From the NCBI GenBank assembly GCA_002746305.1, contig NVWV01000005.1, positions 272,444-308,166 of the forward strand: a stretch of DNA of 35,723 nt, written 5' to 3'. Shown piece after piece: positions 1 through 6,776 of the stretch. The notes under the pieces were generated by a model that was not told the origin of the DNA, ran no database searches, and saw only the letters and a program-made list of their open reading frames with translations. Position numbers and translations under genes: made by a program. This DNA comes from Bacteroidota bacterium (GTDB lineage Bacteria > Bacteroidota > Bacteroidia > NS11-12g > UBA9320). Within the stretch, counting starts at the first letter, position 1. Every line of letters starts with the position of its first letter.

Positions 1-32
1 CCCCCCCCCTACTTCTTTTAGTTTTTGCTAAT

Positions 33-1085
33 CTATTGTAGATCAGAATTGATACAGTTATTCAGCAAAAATGCCAACTCACTAGGTTTTTTATAGCCTG
101 TTAGGCCCTCACCAGTGGCCTTATTAATCCAGTCTGTATGTTTTTCTGAGAAGGACCACTTTTCGTAATTTGATAGCCATGTAAACGTAGTTTTACTTGC
201 ACTCTCCTTTGGTAAATTGAATCCAAAACGATCAAATATTCTTTTACCTTTCATAGCAGTTAATATATTATCCAAAGCCTTTACATAAATAGTCGGAGGT
301 ATAGAGCTGTTTCCTTTCTTCTTTAAATCGGGTTCTGTAAATATTTTACTTCCATACTTGATTATTTCTATTAAATCGTGTTCTAAATCCTCCACTTTTC
401 TACTATGTTGAGCTTTTGCTGACGTAAATAATGTTTTATCTGATTTCCATTGTTTAAGCCATTCTGCTTTAAGTAGATTAGCAATTGCCTCATTTGGGAC
501 TATGATGTGAAAATGTGGGTTGTACGTTTTATTAATGGGATTGAAATTGCATTCTAAGGATTTAACACCCATTAACTTAATCCCTGTGCTTCGTTGGTAT
601 CGCTTCTTACAACGCCAATGGATAAGCTCAAAAGCTCTAAACATTCCAGTTATCCATTTATATAGGTTCTTAGCGTTACATGATTTTACAGTGAGGGTGA
701 CGAAATAAGCTTCATTCCAAGTATTTAGAACTGGATGATATTTATTAATTATTTCAGCCTTCCTAATTGCACAACAAACAGTGCAAAACCTATTCTTACA
801 ATAGGAAGAATACATCTTGCCATTGGATGTGAATACAGTCTTTAAACAATGGTATGTATTCCAATAACCCTTTATTCGTTCATTTCTACCTTTGGATTTT
901 GCTATGTCAATAAGTGCAAGATTCATCCGTTGAGAGATAACCTTTCTTTTAGCTCTTTTTGTTAAAGCTGGATTACCAACAATGTCAGTCCCATTACCTG
1001 AAACCACTAACTCTGCACTTGGATTTGTAAACTTACTTGTCCCACTTTGTGCTAATGTATCGAGACGGGTGCTGTAATCTTTCAT
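33..1085 (-). CDS. Rolling-circle replication initiator (HUH Rep)
   Basis: This 350-aa protein should nick one strand at a replication origin and start rolling-circle replication. Visible motifs are a motif-1-like stretch VTLTVKS at about residues 129-135, the metal-binding H191-F-H193 inside NPHFHIIVP, and a motif-3 tyrosine Y244 in IIKYGSK. A cysteine cluster (C80, C96, C101, C104, C105) upstream resembles the zinc-ribbon part of plasmid Rep proteins. Its ATG overlaps the TGA of the HTH gene (ATGA), so the two are probably translationally coupled. Only one catalytic Tyr is evident, as in plasmid Rep proteins. The family assignment rests on these motifs and was not searched against a database. 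Confidence 0.82.
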   Translation of the reverse strand: MKDYSTRLDTLAQSGTSKFTNPSAELVVSGNGTDIVGNPALTKRAKRKVISQRMNLALIDIAKSKGRNERIKGYWNTYHCLKTVFTSNGKMYSSYCKNRFCTVCCAIRKAEIINKYHPVLNTWNEAYFVTLTVKSCNAKNLYKWITGMFRAFELIHWRCKKRYQRSTGIKLMGVKSLECNFNPINKTYNPHFHIIVPNEAIANLLKAEWLKQWKSDKTLFTSAKAQHSRKVEDLEHDLIEIIKYGSKIFTEPDLKKKGNSSIPPTIYVKALDNILTAMKGKRIFDRFGFNLPKESASKTTFTWLSNYEKWSFSEKHTDWINKATGEGLTGYKKPSELAFLLNNCINSDLQ

Positions 1086-1405
1086 GATTTGCCCTTTATT
1101 ATTTGTGATACCTGTTCTTCTATCTCGTAGTTAGGCTTAACCCTATCTTTTCTTAAGTAGTCAATAATATCAGCTTTAAAGAAATAGCATCTTTTTTGTT
1201 TTTTGATTACTGGTAACTCCCCATTACTGATTTTAGCGTATATGGATGGTTTACTTAAATCTAGAAATTCGGCCAATTGATCTACAGTGAAAATTGCATC
1301 AGATTGTTCCGAGTTTGGAGGCGTTGCATTCCTCTCATTTGTGAGTGCAGACATCATATCCAATATACTGTCAACACTTGCTTGAATCTTTTCAAAATCT
1401 ATCAT
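1082..1405 (-). CDS. Helix-turn-helix (excisionase-type) DNA-binding protein
   Basis: This 107-aa protein has a HTH_17/excisionase-like domain at about residues 38-88. It contains IFTVDQLAEFLDLSKPSIY, then a wing-like ISNGELPVIKKQKRCYFFKADIIDYL, the usual layout of MerR-like/Xis domains in Bacteroidota elements. The N-terminal 35 residues are a predicted helical extension. It is the first gene of a two-gene unit with rep, and its stop codon overlaps the rep start. A likely role is directing excision or controlling rep, or both. The intergenic region upstream carries an 11-bp tandem repeat (1451-1472) that could be its binding site. The domain call is firm; the role is inferred from neighbours. 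Confidence 0.8.
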   Translation of the reverse strand: MIDFEKIQASVDSILDMMSALTNERNATPPNSEQSDAIFTVDQLAEFLDLSKPSIYAKISNGELPVIKKQKRCYFFKADIIDYLRKDRVKPNYEIEEQVSQIIKGKS

Positions 1406-1450
1406 ACCCTCAATTCTATAGAGGATATTTAGGCTGTGAAAGCTTGTCGT

Positions 1451-1472
1451 ATTCTTAGTATATCTTTAGTAT
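1451..1472. repeat. Two 11-bp tandem repeats upstream of the HTH-rep unit
   Basis: ATTCTTAGTAT is followed directly by ATCTTTAGTAT (9 of 11 identical), in the 94-bp gap between the 398-aa gene and the HTH gene. One repeat per helical turn, upstream of a regulator and a rep gene, fits an operator or iteron-like site. A -7-like element TAGAATTG (one mismatch to TAnnTTTG) lies downstream on the minus strand, near 1409-1416. Confidence 0.4.
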
Positions 1473-1499
1473 GATATTCGTAATAATCGTAGAGTATAG

Positions 1500-2696
1500 C
1501 TAAGTTTGGTCGTCGTTTTTATTATTAGTATTGATCCAACCTTTGGCCCAATTTGATGTGACATCTGAGCTATTGTAACCTTCAAAGTGATTGCATAGTA
1601 GGTTAGCGTAATCAATAGCCATCTGCCTACCTTTGGTAAGTCTTTTATTATAGAAATCGTAGAATAAGGCTTTGACGCCAGCCTTATATTCATTTTGCAA
1701 TTTAATTTTCTTGTTAGACTGTTTTTTATCTTGGAATGCATTAATAATGAATTTTTGGAGGTCATGTTCTGAACAATATAATTGCTCTACAAGCCCACTG
1801 TTGAAATGAGTGTAAATGAACTCTTCATCATTAAAATTAAAATTATTTGTAAACTCAAAAGGTTTGGAAGGAGTACTGTTTATGTGTTCTGAGTTATTGC
1901 CTTTTACTTCATTTAAGCATTCCTTTAAGTAATTGTACTCATTTGAATTTTTATCCAGTGGATGTGTAACATTGGCAATATAGTATTCAAAGAAAAGTGA
2001 ATCGGAATTGATGTAGTCACAGACAGGGGCTAGAGGTTTGCCATCAAAGAAGCTAGACTTCCTTTCTTCTATTAGATATTCTATGTGATCAAACATATCC
2101 TTTTTTGACGTAAAGACTCTTGATTTCTTATTGTTAAATAGAACGGCATTTTCTAACCTTTTAACGTGATCTGTGTTTATAAGACTGGCTAGGACTTGAA
2201 TAGCAGCATTTTTATGAAGTGGGCGTTTATAGCCAGCTAGTTCTGTACCACTATAAACATCCCTCTTATTAAAGTCAATAATGATTCCTCCGTCATTTAT
2301 CATATTGGAAGCTCTCCTTCTGTAGTATTTGTGACTGCTGGGTACTACTTTTCTAAAACGTTTAATGTCCATTTTTAGAAAGTCCTCATTCAAGTATTGG
2401 TAAAATAAAGTTTTAACAATACTTGTGTCCTTGCCATTGGAACTTATGTTTATAAAATACAGAATCATAGATTCTTGTAATCCTCTATTTACGAAGTCTG
2501 GATAATTATACGAAGGGTTGGACTCAACCATTTTGTGTGAGTTCCATCTTGCCTTGTTGTACCTATCGTCGATATATATTTCAAAGGTTTCAAGTGTTTC
2601 TAAACTGGCCTCTATTAATGGACCACAGCTTTGTAGTTTCAAGATTCGATTAAACAATCCCTGAGTATTATCGTAGAGGCTTTGATTATAATTCAT
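1500..2696 (-). CDS. Uncharacterised protein of the integrative element
   Basis: This 398-aa soluble protein has no signal peptide or membrane segment and was not recognised with confidence. Its start lies one base after the integrase stop, so the two are almost certainly co-transcribed. The N-terminal half has a charged, helical stretch (LFYQYLNEDFLKMDIKRF, then YYRRRASNM). The C-terminal half has another helical block ending in YKAGVKALFYDFYNKRLTKG. Position next to the integrase and the spacing of aromatic FYxxYL-type motifs loosely recall RteC-like proteins of Bacteroidota elements, but this is a weak impression. It has no nuclease, helicase or relaxase motif that I can see. Confidence 0.7.
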   Translation of the reverse strand: MNYNQSLYDNTQGLFNRILKLQSCGPLIEASLETLETFEIYIDDRYNKARWNSHKMVESNPSYNYPDFVNRGLQESMILYFINISSNGKDTSIVKTLFYQYLNEDFLKMDIKRFRKVVPSSHKYYRRRASNMINDGGIIIDFNKRDVYSGTELAGYKRPLHKNAAIQVLASLINTDHVKRLENAVLFNNKKSRVFTSKKDMFDHIEYLIEERKSSFFDGKPLAPVCDYINSDSLFFEYYIANVTHPLDKNSNEYNYLKECLNEVKGNNSEHINSTPSKPFEFTNNFNFNDEEFIYTHFNSGLVEQLYCSEHDLQKFIINAFQDKKQSNKKIKLQNEYKAGVKALFYDFYNKRLTKGRQMAIDYANLLCNHFEGYNSSDVTSNWAKGWINTNNKNDDQT

Positions 2697-2697
2697 G

Positions 2698-3999
2698 TTA
2701 ACTAAAAAAGTCTGTATACTTATCCATTAATTCGTTATCCAAATGACTCTTTACACCTTGCAAATAATTCTGGGTAGTTTTTATGTTAGAATGACTAAGT
2801 GCATTGCTCAACTCCACAATGTTTGCTCCATTATTCAACATATTAATTGTAAATGAGTGCCTAGCCCAGTATGTTGATAGGCGACGTTCAATTCCACATG
2901 TCTTAGCGAAAGTATTAAAGTTTTGATTGATAAATCGAGTGAAGTTTTTAATCTTGGTATGCTTCTCTTTTTGATTTTGCTCTTGTTGAATAATTGAAAA
3001 GAGATAGTCATTATTTTGATTGCCTGTTTTGTATTTCTCGATTACATTCCACAAATATTCTTTACGTGTAATGAATATGGTTTTAACTGACTTGTTTCCA
3101 GTGCTTCGAGTTTTAGCCCTTTTAAATTCAATGCCATCATTTTTGACGTTCTTCACTTTTAGTAGTGCAATATCTTTAATGTTCATTCCATTTGAGAAAT
3201 AGGAGAAGAACCAGAAGTCCTTTGCTTTCTGTTGTTGTTCGGTTGATGGTGTGCCTTTAAACAATAATTGAAGCTCGAGTTTCGAAAGTGCTTTATTAAC
3301 TTTTGAGCTAGTAGGTATGGTATACTTGTTTGCTCCAAATGGATACAAAGAACTGTTGACTATGTTTTCTTTGATTGCCAGGTTAAAAACTGCTCGCAAT
3401 GCCCTTAAATACATTGAAACGGTGGTTTCAGAACGTTCCAATTCTTGAATCATGAAATACTCGTATTCATTGAGCCATTTTATTGTGATGGAGTCAAAGT
3501 CAATTTTCTTGGAACGTTGCTTTTTGTCGTGGAAAGTTTCGATTGATTTTAGACTTAATCTATAATTACTTGCATTACCAATTTTACCGATATGCTCAAG
3601 TTCTTGGATGTGGTCCGAATAGAGTTGAGGCAATGTCATTTTAGTTGAACGAATTTCAAATAAATGTTTTGCGAACTTATCAAAGACAAATGATTTCAGA
3701 CTCTCTGCAACATCGTTGGCTTGCTTTCTGCAATCATTGAAAAATAATTGAAGGGACTTGGCAATCTTGCGTGGTTTTTTTGCATTCAGAATTAAATCAA
3801 GTTCTTTTTGATTTTTAAAACCTCTGTTTACGTGATATAGAATTTCTGCGGTGTTTGAATCAGTTGATTTGAAATTTGTGAAAGGATAGAGTTTAGCCTT
3901 TTTTGTTTCAGGATTGTAAACTCTTAATTTAACGGGATAGTACCCATTTGACTTAATGCGGCGAGTATCTAAATAGATAGATATTTGAATATTGTTCAC
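2698..3999 (-). CDS. int: Tyrosine recombinase (integrase) of the element
   Basis: This site-specific recombinase moves the element in and out of the tRNA-Val site. The N-terminal arm-binding domain begins ISIYLDTRR, typical of Bacteroidota integrases. It is followed by a SAM-like core-binding domain and a catalytic domain with TYWARHSF (box II), LSHSNIKTTQNYLQG and the nucleophile Tyr in NYLQG. The usual box I Arg is replaced by the NGMNIKDIALL type seen in CTnDOT-like integrases, and the first His of HxxR is absent, also common there. The frame is open to 4074, but codons beyond 3999 would translate an 11-bp tandem repeat and a TATATTTG promoter element. GTG 3999 is therefore preferred (433 aa); ATG 4050 and 4074 are the alternatives. 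Confidence 0.88.
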   Translation of the reverse strand: MNNIQISIYLDTRRIKSNGYYPVKLRVYNPETKKAKLYPFTNFKSTDSNTAEILYHVNRGFKNQKELDLILNAKKPRKIAKSLQLFFNDCRKQANDVAESLKSFVFDKFAKHLFEIRSTKMTLPQLYSDHIQELEHIGKIGNASNYRLSLKSIETFHDKKQRSKKIDFDSITIKWLNEYEYFMIQELERSETTVSMYLRALRAVFNLAIKENIVNSSLYPFGANKYTIPTSSKVNKALSKLELQLLFKGTPSTEQQQKAKDFWFFSYFSNGMNIKDIALLKVKNVKNDGIEFKRAKTRSTGNKSVKTIFITRKEYLWNVIEKYKTGNQNNDYLFSIIQQEQNQKEKHTKIKNFTRFINQNFNTFAKTCGIERRLSTYWARHSFTINMLNNGANIVELSNALSHSNIKTTQNYLQGVKSHLDNELMDKYTDFFS

Positions 4000-4016
4000 T
4001 TTGACTTTTAATAACT

Positions 4017-4024
4017 CAAATATA
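4017..4024 (-). promoter_or_regulatory. Predicted -7 promoter element of int
   Basis: On the minus strand this reads TATATTTG, an exact match to the Bacteroidota -7 consensus TAnnTTTG. It lies 17 bases upstream of GTG 3999, giving a short leader. No clear -33 TTTG lies at normal spacing. Instead three direct repeats occupy that region, which suggests an activator- or repressor-controlled promoter. Confidence 0.45.
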
Positions 4025-4026
4025 CT

Positions 4027-4059
4027 ATTTGCACACCATTTGCACACCATTTGCACAAA
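4027..4059. repeat. Three 11-bp tandem repeats next to the int promoter
   Basis: ATTTGCACACC occurs twice in a row at 4027 and 4038, and a third partial copy ATTTGCACA begins at 4049. The 11-bp phase places each unit on the same face of the helix. They abut the -7 element of int and lie about 120-150 bp from the att core, where integrase arm-type sites are expected. They may be arm-binding sites, an int operator, or both. Confidence 0.6.
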
Positions 4060-4176
4060 ATTGGCTATAAACAAACCGATAATAAGAGTATAACAAATGA
4101 CTAGTAATCTACTTTAGGGCATATATAGACTGTATATTCAAGTAGTTTTGAGATATTAAGTAAATATAGAAGATTA

Positions 4177-4223
4177 TGCCTTACAAGCAGAGGGTCGCTG
4201 GTTCGAATCCAGCAGTTCCCACA
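4177..4223 (+). other. Attachment site: displaced 3' half of tRNA-Val(UAC)
   Basis: The segment contains an anticodon loop CTTACAA (anticodon TAC at 4182-4184), the 3' anticodon stem GCAGA, a 5-nt variable loop, a complete T-arm (GCTGG-TTCGAAT-CCAGC, 4197-4213), the 3' acceptor strand AGTTCCC and discriminator A 4221. No matching 5' half (it would begin GGGAACT) lies upstream, and pairing with the anticodon stem fails after three bases. This is the classic scar of an element inserted into the 3' half of a tRNA gene. An intact tRNA-Val should lie at the far, unseen end of the element. Confidence 0.85.
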
Positions 4224-4225
4224 AG

Positions 4226-4257
4226 TAAAGTCTCGCTTCGGCGGGACTTTTTTTTGC
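4226..4257 (+). terminator. Intrinsic terminator of the original tRNA-Val
   Basis: AAGTCTCGC, the tetraloop TTCG, then GCGGGACTT form a 9-bp stem (one G-T pair) followed by a run of T. It sits directly behind the tRNA 3' end and would end transcription on the plus strand. It shows that the tRNA 3' half is in its original host context on this side. Confidence 0.85.
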
Positions 4258-4274
4258 ATAAAATTTGCATAAAT
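4253..4274. repeat. Two 11-bp tandem repeats right of the att core
   Basis: TTTGCATAAAA and TTTGCATAAAT are adjacent and share TTTGCA with the TTTGCAC repeats on the int side. They overlap the T-tract of the tRNA terminator. Whether they are integrase arm sites of a second, older element or a coincidence of AT-rich sequence is open. Confidence 0.35.
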
Positions 4275-4376
4275 TCCTACGATTAGTAACACCCGTTCCA
4301 TAGTTGCCTCTTCATTTTATACGATTATTACAGAAAAGATTTGGAATTGTATATTCTTATATAAAATTGAAGAAAA

Positions 4377-5237
4377 CTAGAAATCGTTAATGTCTTTATT
4401 TTCAGTCACCTTCCATTCCGAATTAGTCGTTTCTCTTGTCGCTGACTGACCAAAGTTTAGATAGTAAATTTCATTTAGAGTTGGGTCTAAATTCACGATA
4501 CTTTCCAAAGTCACCAATTTTGCATTATCCAAATTCGGATTTTCTTCGCTGTGAAATTGCCAGTCACCATCTTCATTATGATAAACCCATAAAATTGGTT
4601 TTCCGTCAAATGTTTCTTGCGTTGTAAAAACTCCCAAATTTCTCTCTTCGTAAAATTTGAAATCTGTATTTCTATCCAAAATCGGTTGTTTAAATTTCCA
4701 GTTTTCATTAAATCCGTTTTCCCAAGGATATTTAGCATCTTTATCAGTCCAGACTAATTGATAGGCTGGAAAGTCAAATTTATTGTCATAAAACCAACCA
4801 CAATATCCAAAATAATCTTGATAGTGTTCTTTCTTAATTTCGAGTAATTTTATTGGATAGTTCGAGATAACATTATCGTAGTCTTTATTTGGCTCAAAGT
4901 TTTTTCCACTTTTGATATCAGCTCCCAATCCATTTAGAATTTCGTGCATCATTTCGTTATTAAGTCCGAAGATTATTATTTCGGGATGATTGTAAGTTTT
5001 GGTCAGTCCAATTGTGTAAGCAAAACCGGGTAAATATTCATCTTCCGCAACAACTGCAACGTGAAAACCATATTGCTCTACGTCATCTAAAATTTTCTGT
5101 TCTGGGTCAGAATACGTTTTCCGTTCGTCAGTGTTTGTCATAGTGCTTTTGTCAGTTTTGTTTTTCGGATTATTACACCCTAAAATTGCCAAAATTAAAA
5201 GCAAAGACTTTAATGTTATTGAAAATGTTTCTTTCAT
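4377..5237 (-). CDS. DUF4262 domain lipoprotein
   Basis: This 286-aa protein starts MKETFSITLK, followed by a lipoprotein signal ending LLLILAILGC (lipobox Cys near residue 20), so it should be anchored in an envelope membrane. The middle region (DVEQYGFHVAVVAEDEYLPG, then FAYTIGLTKTYNHPEIIIFG) is recognisable as DUF4262, a family of unknown function. The rest is rich in aromatic and acidic residues. An upstream TTG at 5249 extends the frame but overlaps an attC-like box; ATG 5237 gives the signal peptide. It is the left-most cassette-like gene. No attC-like site is evident between its stop and the tRNA terminator. Confidence 0.85.
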   Translation of the reverse strand: MKETFSITLKSLLLILAILGCNNPKNKTDKSTMTNTDERKTYSDPEQKILDDVEQYGFHVAVVAEDEYLPGFAYTIGLTKTYNHPEIIIFGLNNEMMHEILNGLGADIKSGKNFEPNKDYDNVISNYPIKLLEIKKEHYQDYFGYCGWFYDNKFDFPAYQLVWTDKDAKYPWENGFNENWKFKQPILDRNTDFKFYEERNLGVFTTQETFDGKPILWVYHNEDGDWQFHSEENPNLDNAKLVTLESIVNLDPTLNEIYYLNFGQSATRETTNSEWKVTENKDINDF

Positions 5238-5243
5238 AATTGG

Positions 5244-5422
5244 TAGCAACGGTTTGTGTATGAAACGTAGAGTCTAAAATTAACACTTAGCCGAATATTT
5301 ATATTTTGTTTTTATCTTTTCTATTTTAAAAGCCAAATCAACGATTTGGCGGTGTTGATAAATAGCACTGAACTTTCGTAAACCACCGAACGCCCAATTT
5401 GCTATATACAGTGTTGTGACTA
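5244..5422 (-). other. attC-like recombination site A
   Basis: On the plus strand the left end reads TAGCAAC, a 5-base spacer and a GTGTATGA-type L-box. The right end is TATATACA, a short spacer and GTTGTGACTA, the inverse. Inside is a perfect 8-bp hairpin GCCAAATC-AAC-GATTTGGC (5332-5350), like those in site C. The site starts 7 bases upstream of the DUF4262 start codon. The match of its arms is weaker than in sites B and C. Confidence 0.55.
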
Positions 5423-5428
5423 GTTTTA

Positions 5429-5620
5429 TTAATATTCTTTCGGACGTTTTTTTATGAAGCTATTTTTATTTCCGTCTCCATTATAATCATAAAGAGTCAA
5501 GATATTTTCGTTTGACTTCTTTATAGTTCCATCCATTTTCTTCTGAGTCCTGCTCTATACTTGTTGTTTTGAATTCATTTCAATTTTATTTGTGGAATTA
5601 CTCGAACAGATAAATGACAA
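5429..5620 (-). pseudogene. Decayed small lipoprotein with EF-hand-like loop
   Basis: Between attC-like sites A and B the minus strand carries pieces of one small protein in different frames. The first piece (from TTG 5620) begins LSFICSSNSTNKIEM, which looks like the end of a lipoprotein signal with lipobox Cys. A second frame gives TTSIEQDSEENGWNYKEVK. A third gives ILTLYDYNGDGNKNSFIKKR and a stop at 5429; DYNGDGNKNSF resembles a calcium-binding EF-hand loop. No single frame spans these pieces and there is no ATG at the head, so the gene appears broken by at least two frameshifts. An alternative is a genuine 35-aa ORF for the last piece. Confidence 0.5.
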
Positions 5621-5634
5621 TTACTCAGCTTGCA

Positions 5635-5687
5635 GGTAACGGTTAGTGTAAAATTCGTTTTAATGCATTTTACACAGTGTTAGCACC
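5635..5687 (-). other. attC-like recombination site B
   Basis: This compact 53-bp site has a left GGTAAC, a 5-base spacer and the L-box GTGTAAAAT (5646-5654). After a 12-base centre come the exact inverse ATTTTACAC (5667-5675), a 3-base spacer and GTTAGCACC. The order R-L-centre-L'-R' and the unequal spacers are the hallmarks of integron attC sites. The TAA stop of the oxidoreductase lies inside the GCTAAC box, placing the site exactly at the 3' end of its gene. Confidence 0.65.
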
Positions 5688-6714
5688 AGTTTTTCTTATG
5701 AATAGGCTGATCCTTATTTAGATTGACGACTATTTTACCAACCACAGTACGTTGTTCAAGGCTATGAATAGCATTTGGTACGTCTTTTAAGAAAATAACT
5801 TTTTGTATAGCGGGATTTATCTTTTTATCAGCAATCATTTCAAGCACTGTTTTTATATTTTTTGTAACTTCAACCTCTTGAGTTAAAGCCATAAATTTCT
5901 GACTACCACGGTCGAAGCGGCCAAAAACTTTTAGCATAAGCATATTGTAAAAATCACCTCCAACTAATACATATTTACCATCTTTCTTTAAAATTTGTTT
6001 GTATCTGCCTGGACATTCGAAAGATGCCGTATCAAAAACAGCATCAAACTCATTTCCTTTTAACGCTTTGATTGAGCCCTTTTTTTTATAGTCAACAATC
6101 TCATCTGCACCCCAACTCCTTACTGCGTTAACTTTTTTGGTTGAACATATTGCAGTTACATAGGCTCCCTGAGCTTTTGCTATCTGAACACCAAAAGATC
6201 CAACTCCACCAGAGGCACCATTAATCAACACTTTATCTCCTGGATTTATGTCACAAAGAATCATTCCCATCATTGCGGCTTGGCCAGATATAGGCACTGT
6301 GCAGGCTTGTTCAAAAGAAACTTCTTCAGGTTTTTTCACCAAGTGTTTGGCATTTACGATGGCATACTGTGCGTAGCCTCCCCCAAAAGATTTGCGGATA
6401 TCAGCTACTACCGCATCACCTACTTGAAAACCCTTAACATTCTTTCCAATGTCTTGAATAGTTCCTGCAATGTCCATTCCTAAGATTCTCTTTTTCTTAG
6501 AAGGTTTGAACAGTCCAAAAACCATCCGAATAATAAAGTAATTAGCTCGCACAATATACCGATCAGCAGCATTCACGGAGGCACATTCAATTTTCACTAA
6601 AACCTCATTCTTATTGGGTTTAGGAATTTCAGAATCTTCCACAAGTTCCATTACTTCCTGAGGGTCGCCATAGTCTCTAAAAACGATAGCACGCATCAAT
6701 TTTGAATGTTGCAT
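5680..6714 (-). CDS. Medium-chain dehydrogenase/quinone oxidoreductase-like protein
   Basis: This 344-aa NAD(P)H-dependent oxidoreductase belongs to the zinc-free MDR superfamily. The N-terminal GroES-like domain begins RAIVFRDYGDPQEVMELVE. The Rossmann nucleotide-binding motif is INGASGGVGSFGVQIAKAQG, and the C-terminal HSLEQRTVVGKIVV ending is typical. No zinc-ligand Cys pattern is seen. The substrate cannot be deduced. It lies 62 bp downstream of an AraC regulator on the same strand, and both fall between attC-like sites B and C, so they form one two-gene cassette. The stop codon is within the attC box. The start could also be Met at 6696 (MRAIVFRDYG). Confidence 0.88.
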   Translation of the reverse strand: MQHSKLMRAIVFRDYGDPQEVMELVEDSEIPKPNKNEVLVKIECASVNAADRYIVRANYFIIRMVFGLFKPSKKKRILGMDIAGTIQDIGKNVKGFQVGDAVVADIRKSFGGGYAQYAIVNAKHLVKKPEEVSFEQACTVPISGQAAMMGMILCDINPGDKVLINGASGGVGSFGVQIAKAQGAYVTAICSTKKVNAVRSWGADEIVDYKKKGSIKALKGNEFDAVFDTASFECPGRYKQILKKDGKYVLVGGDFYNMLMLKVFGRFDRGSQKFMALTQEVEVTKNIKTVLEMIADKKINPAIQKVIFLKDVPNAIHSLEQRTVVGKIVVNLNKDQPIHKKNWC

Positions 6715-6776
6715 ATTTTTTTTGAGGCAAAGTTATTAACGAGTGGCGATTGGGTCTTTGCCTGTGGGCTCAATCA

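Larger units (their letters stand above)
1..4223. mobile_element. Integrative element at tRNA-Val, right end
   Basis: Four leftward genes (integrase, unknown 398-aa protein, HTH protein, HUH Rep) lie next to a displaced tRNA 3' half at 4177-4223. The integrase is the gene nearest the attachment site, as is usual for tRNA-targeting elements. The left end is not in the window, so the size and any cargo or mobilisation genes are unknown. No relaxase, conjugation or phage structural gene is visible here. The HUH Rep suggests that the excised circle replicates like a small rolling-circle plasmid. The boundary at about 4177 is inferred from where the tRNA sequence begins. Confidence 0.75.

Noticed and set aside
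1..9. Run of nine C at the window start
   Set aside because: Unlike the AT-rich surroundings and at the very edge; probably a contig-end or sequencing artefact rather than biology.
1466..1765. 99-codon minus-strand frame
   Set aside because: Shadow of the 398-aa gene in another frame, rich in rare combinations and with no domain.
2698..3999. Integrase as an integron integrase (IntI) for the cassette array
   Set aside because: It has the Bacteroidota element type N-terminal arm domain and sits at a tRNA scar; no IntI-specific insertion or attI was seen.
4101..4301. 66-codon minus-strand frame with CWIRTSDPLLVRH
   Set aside because: This is the well-known false ORF made by reading the antisense of a tRNA 3' half; the real feature is the tRNA fragment and terminator.
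4280..4376. attC-like site behind the DUF4262 gene
   Set aside because: A GTTACTA-like box exists near 4285, but no matching left half or L-boxes were found.
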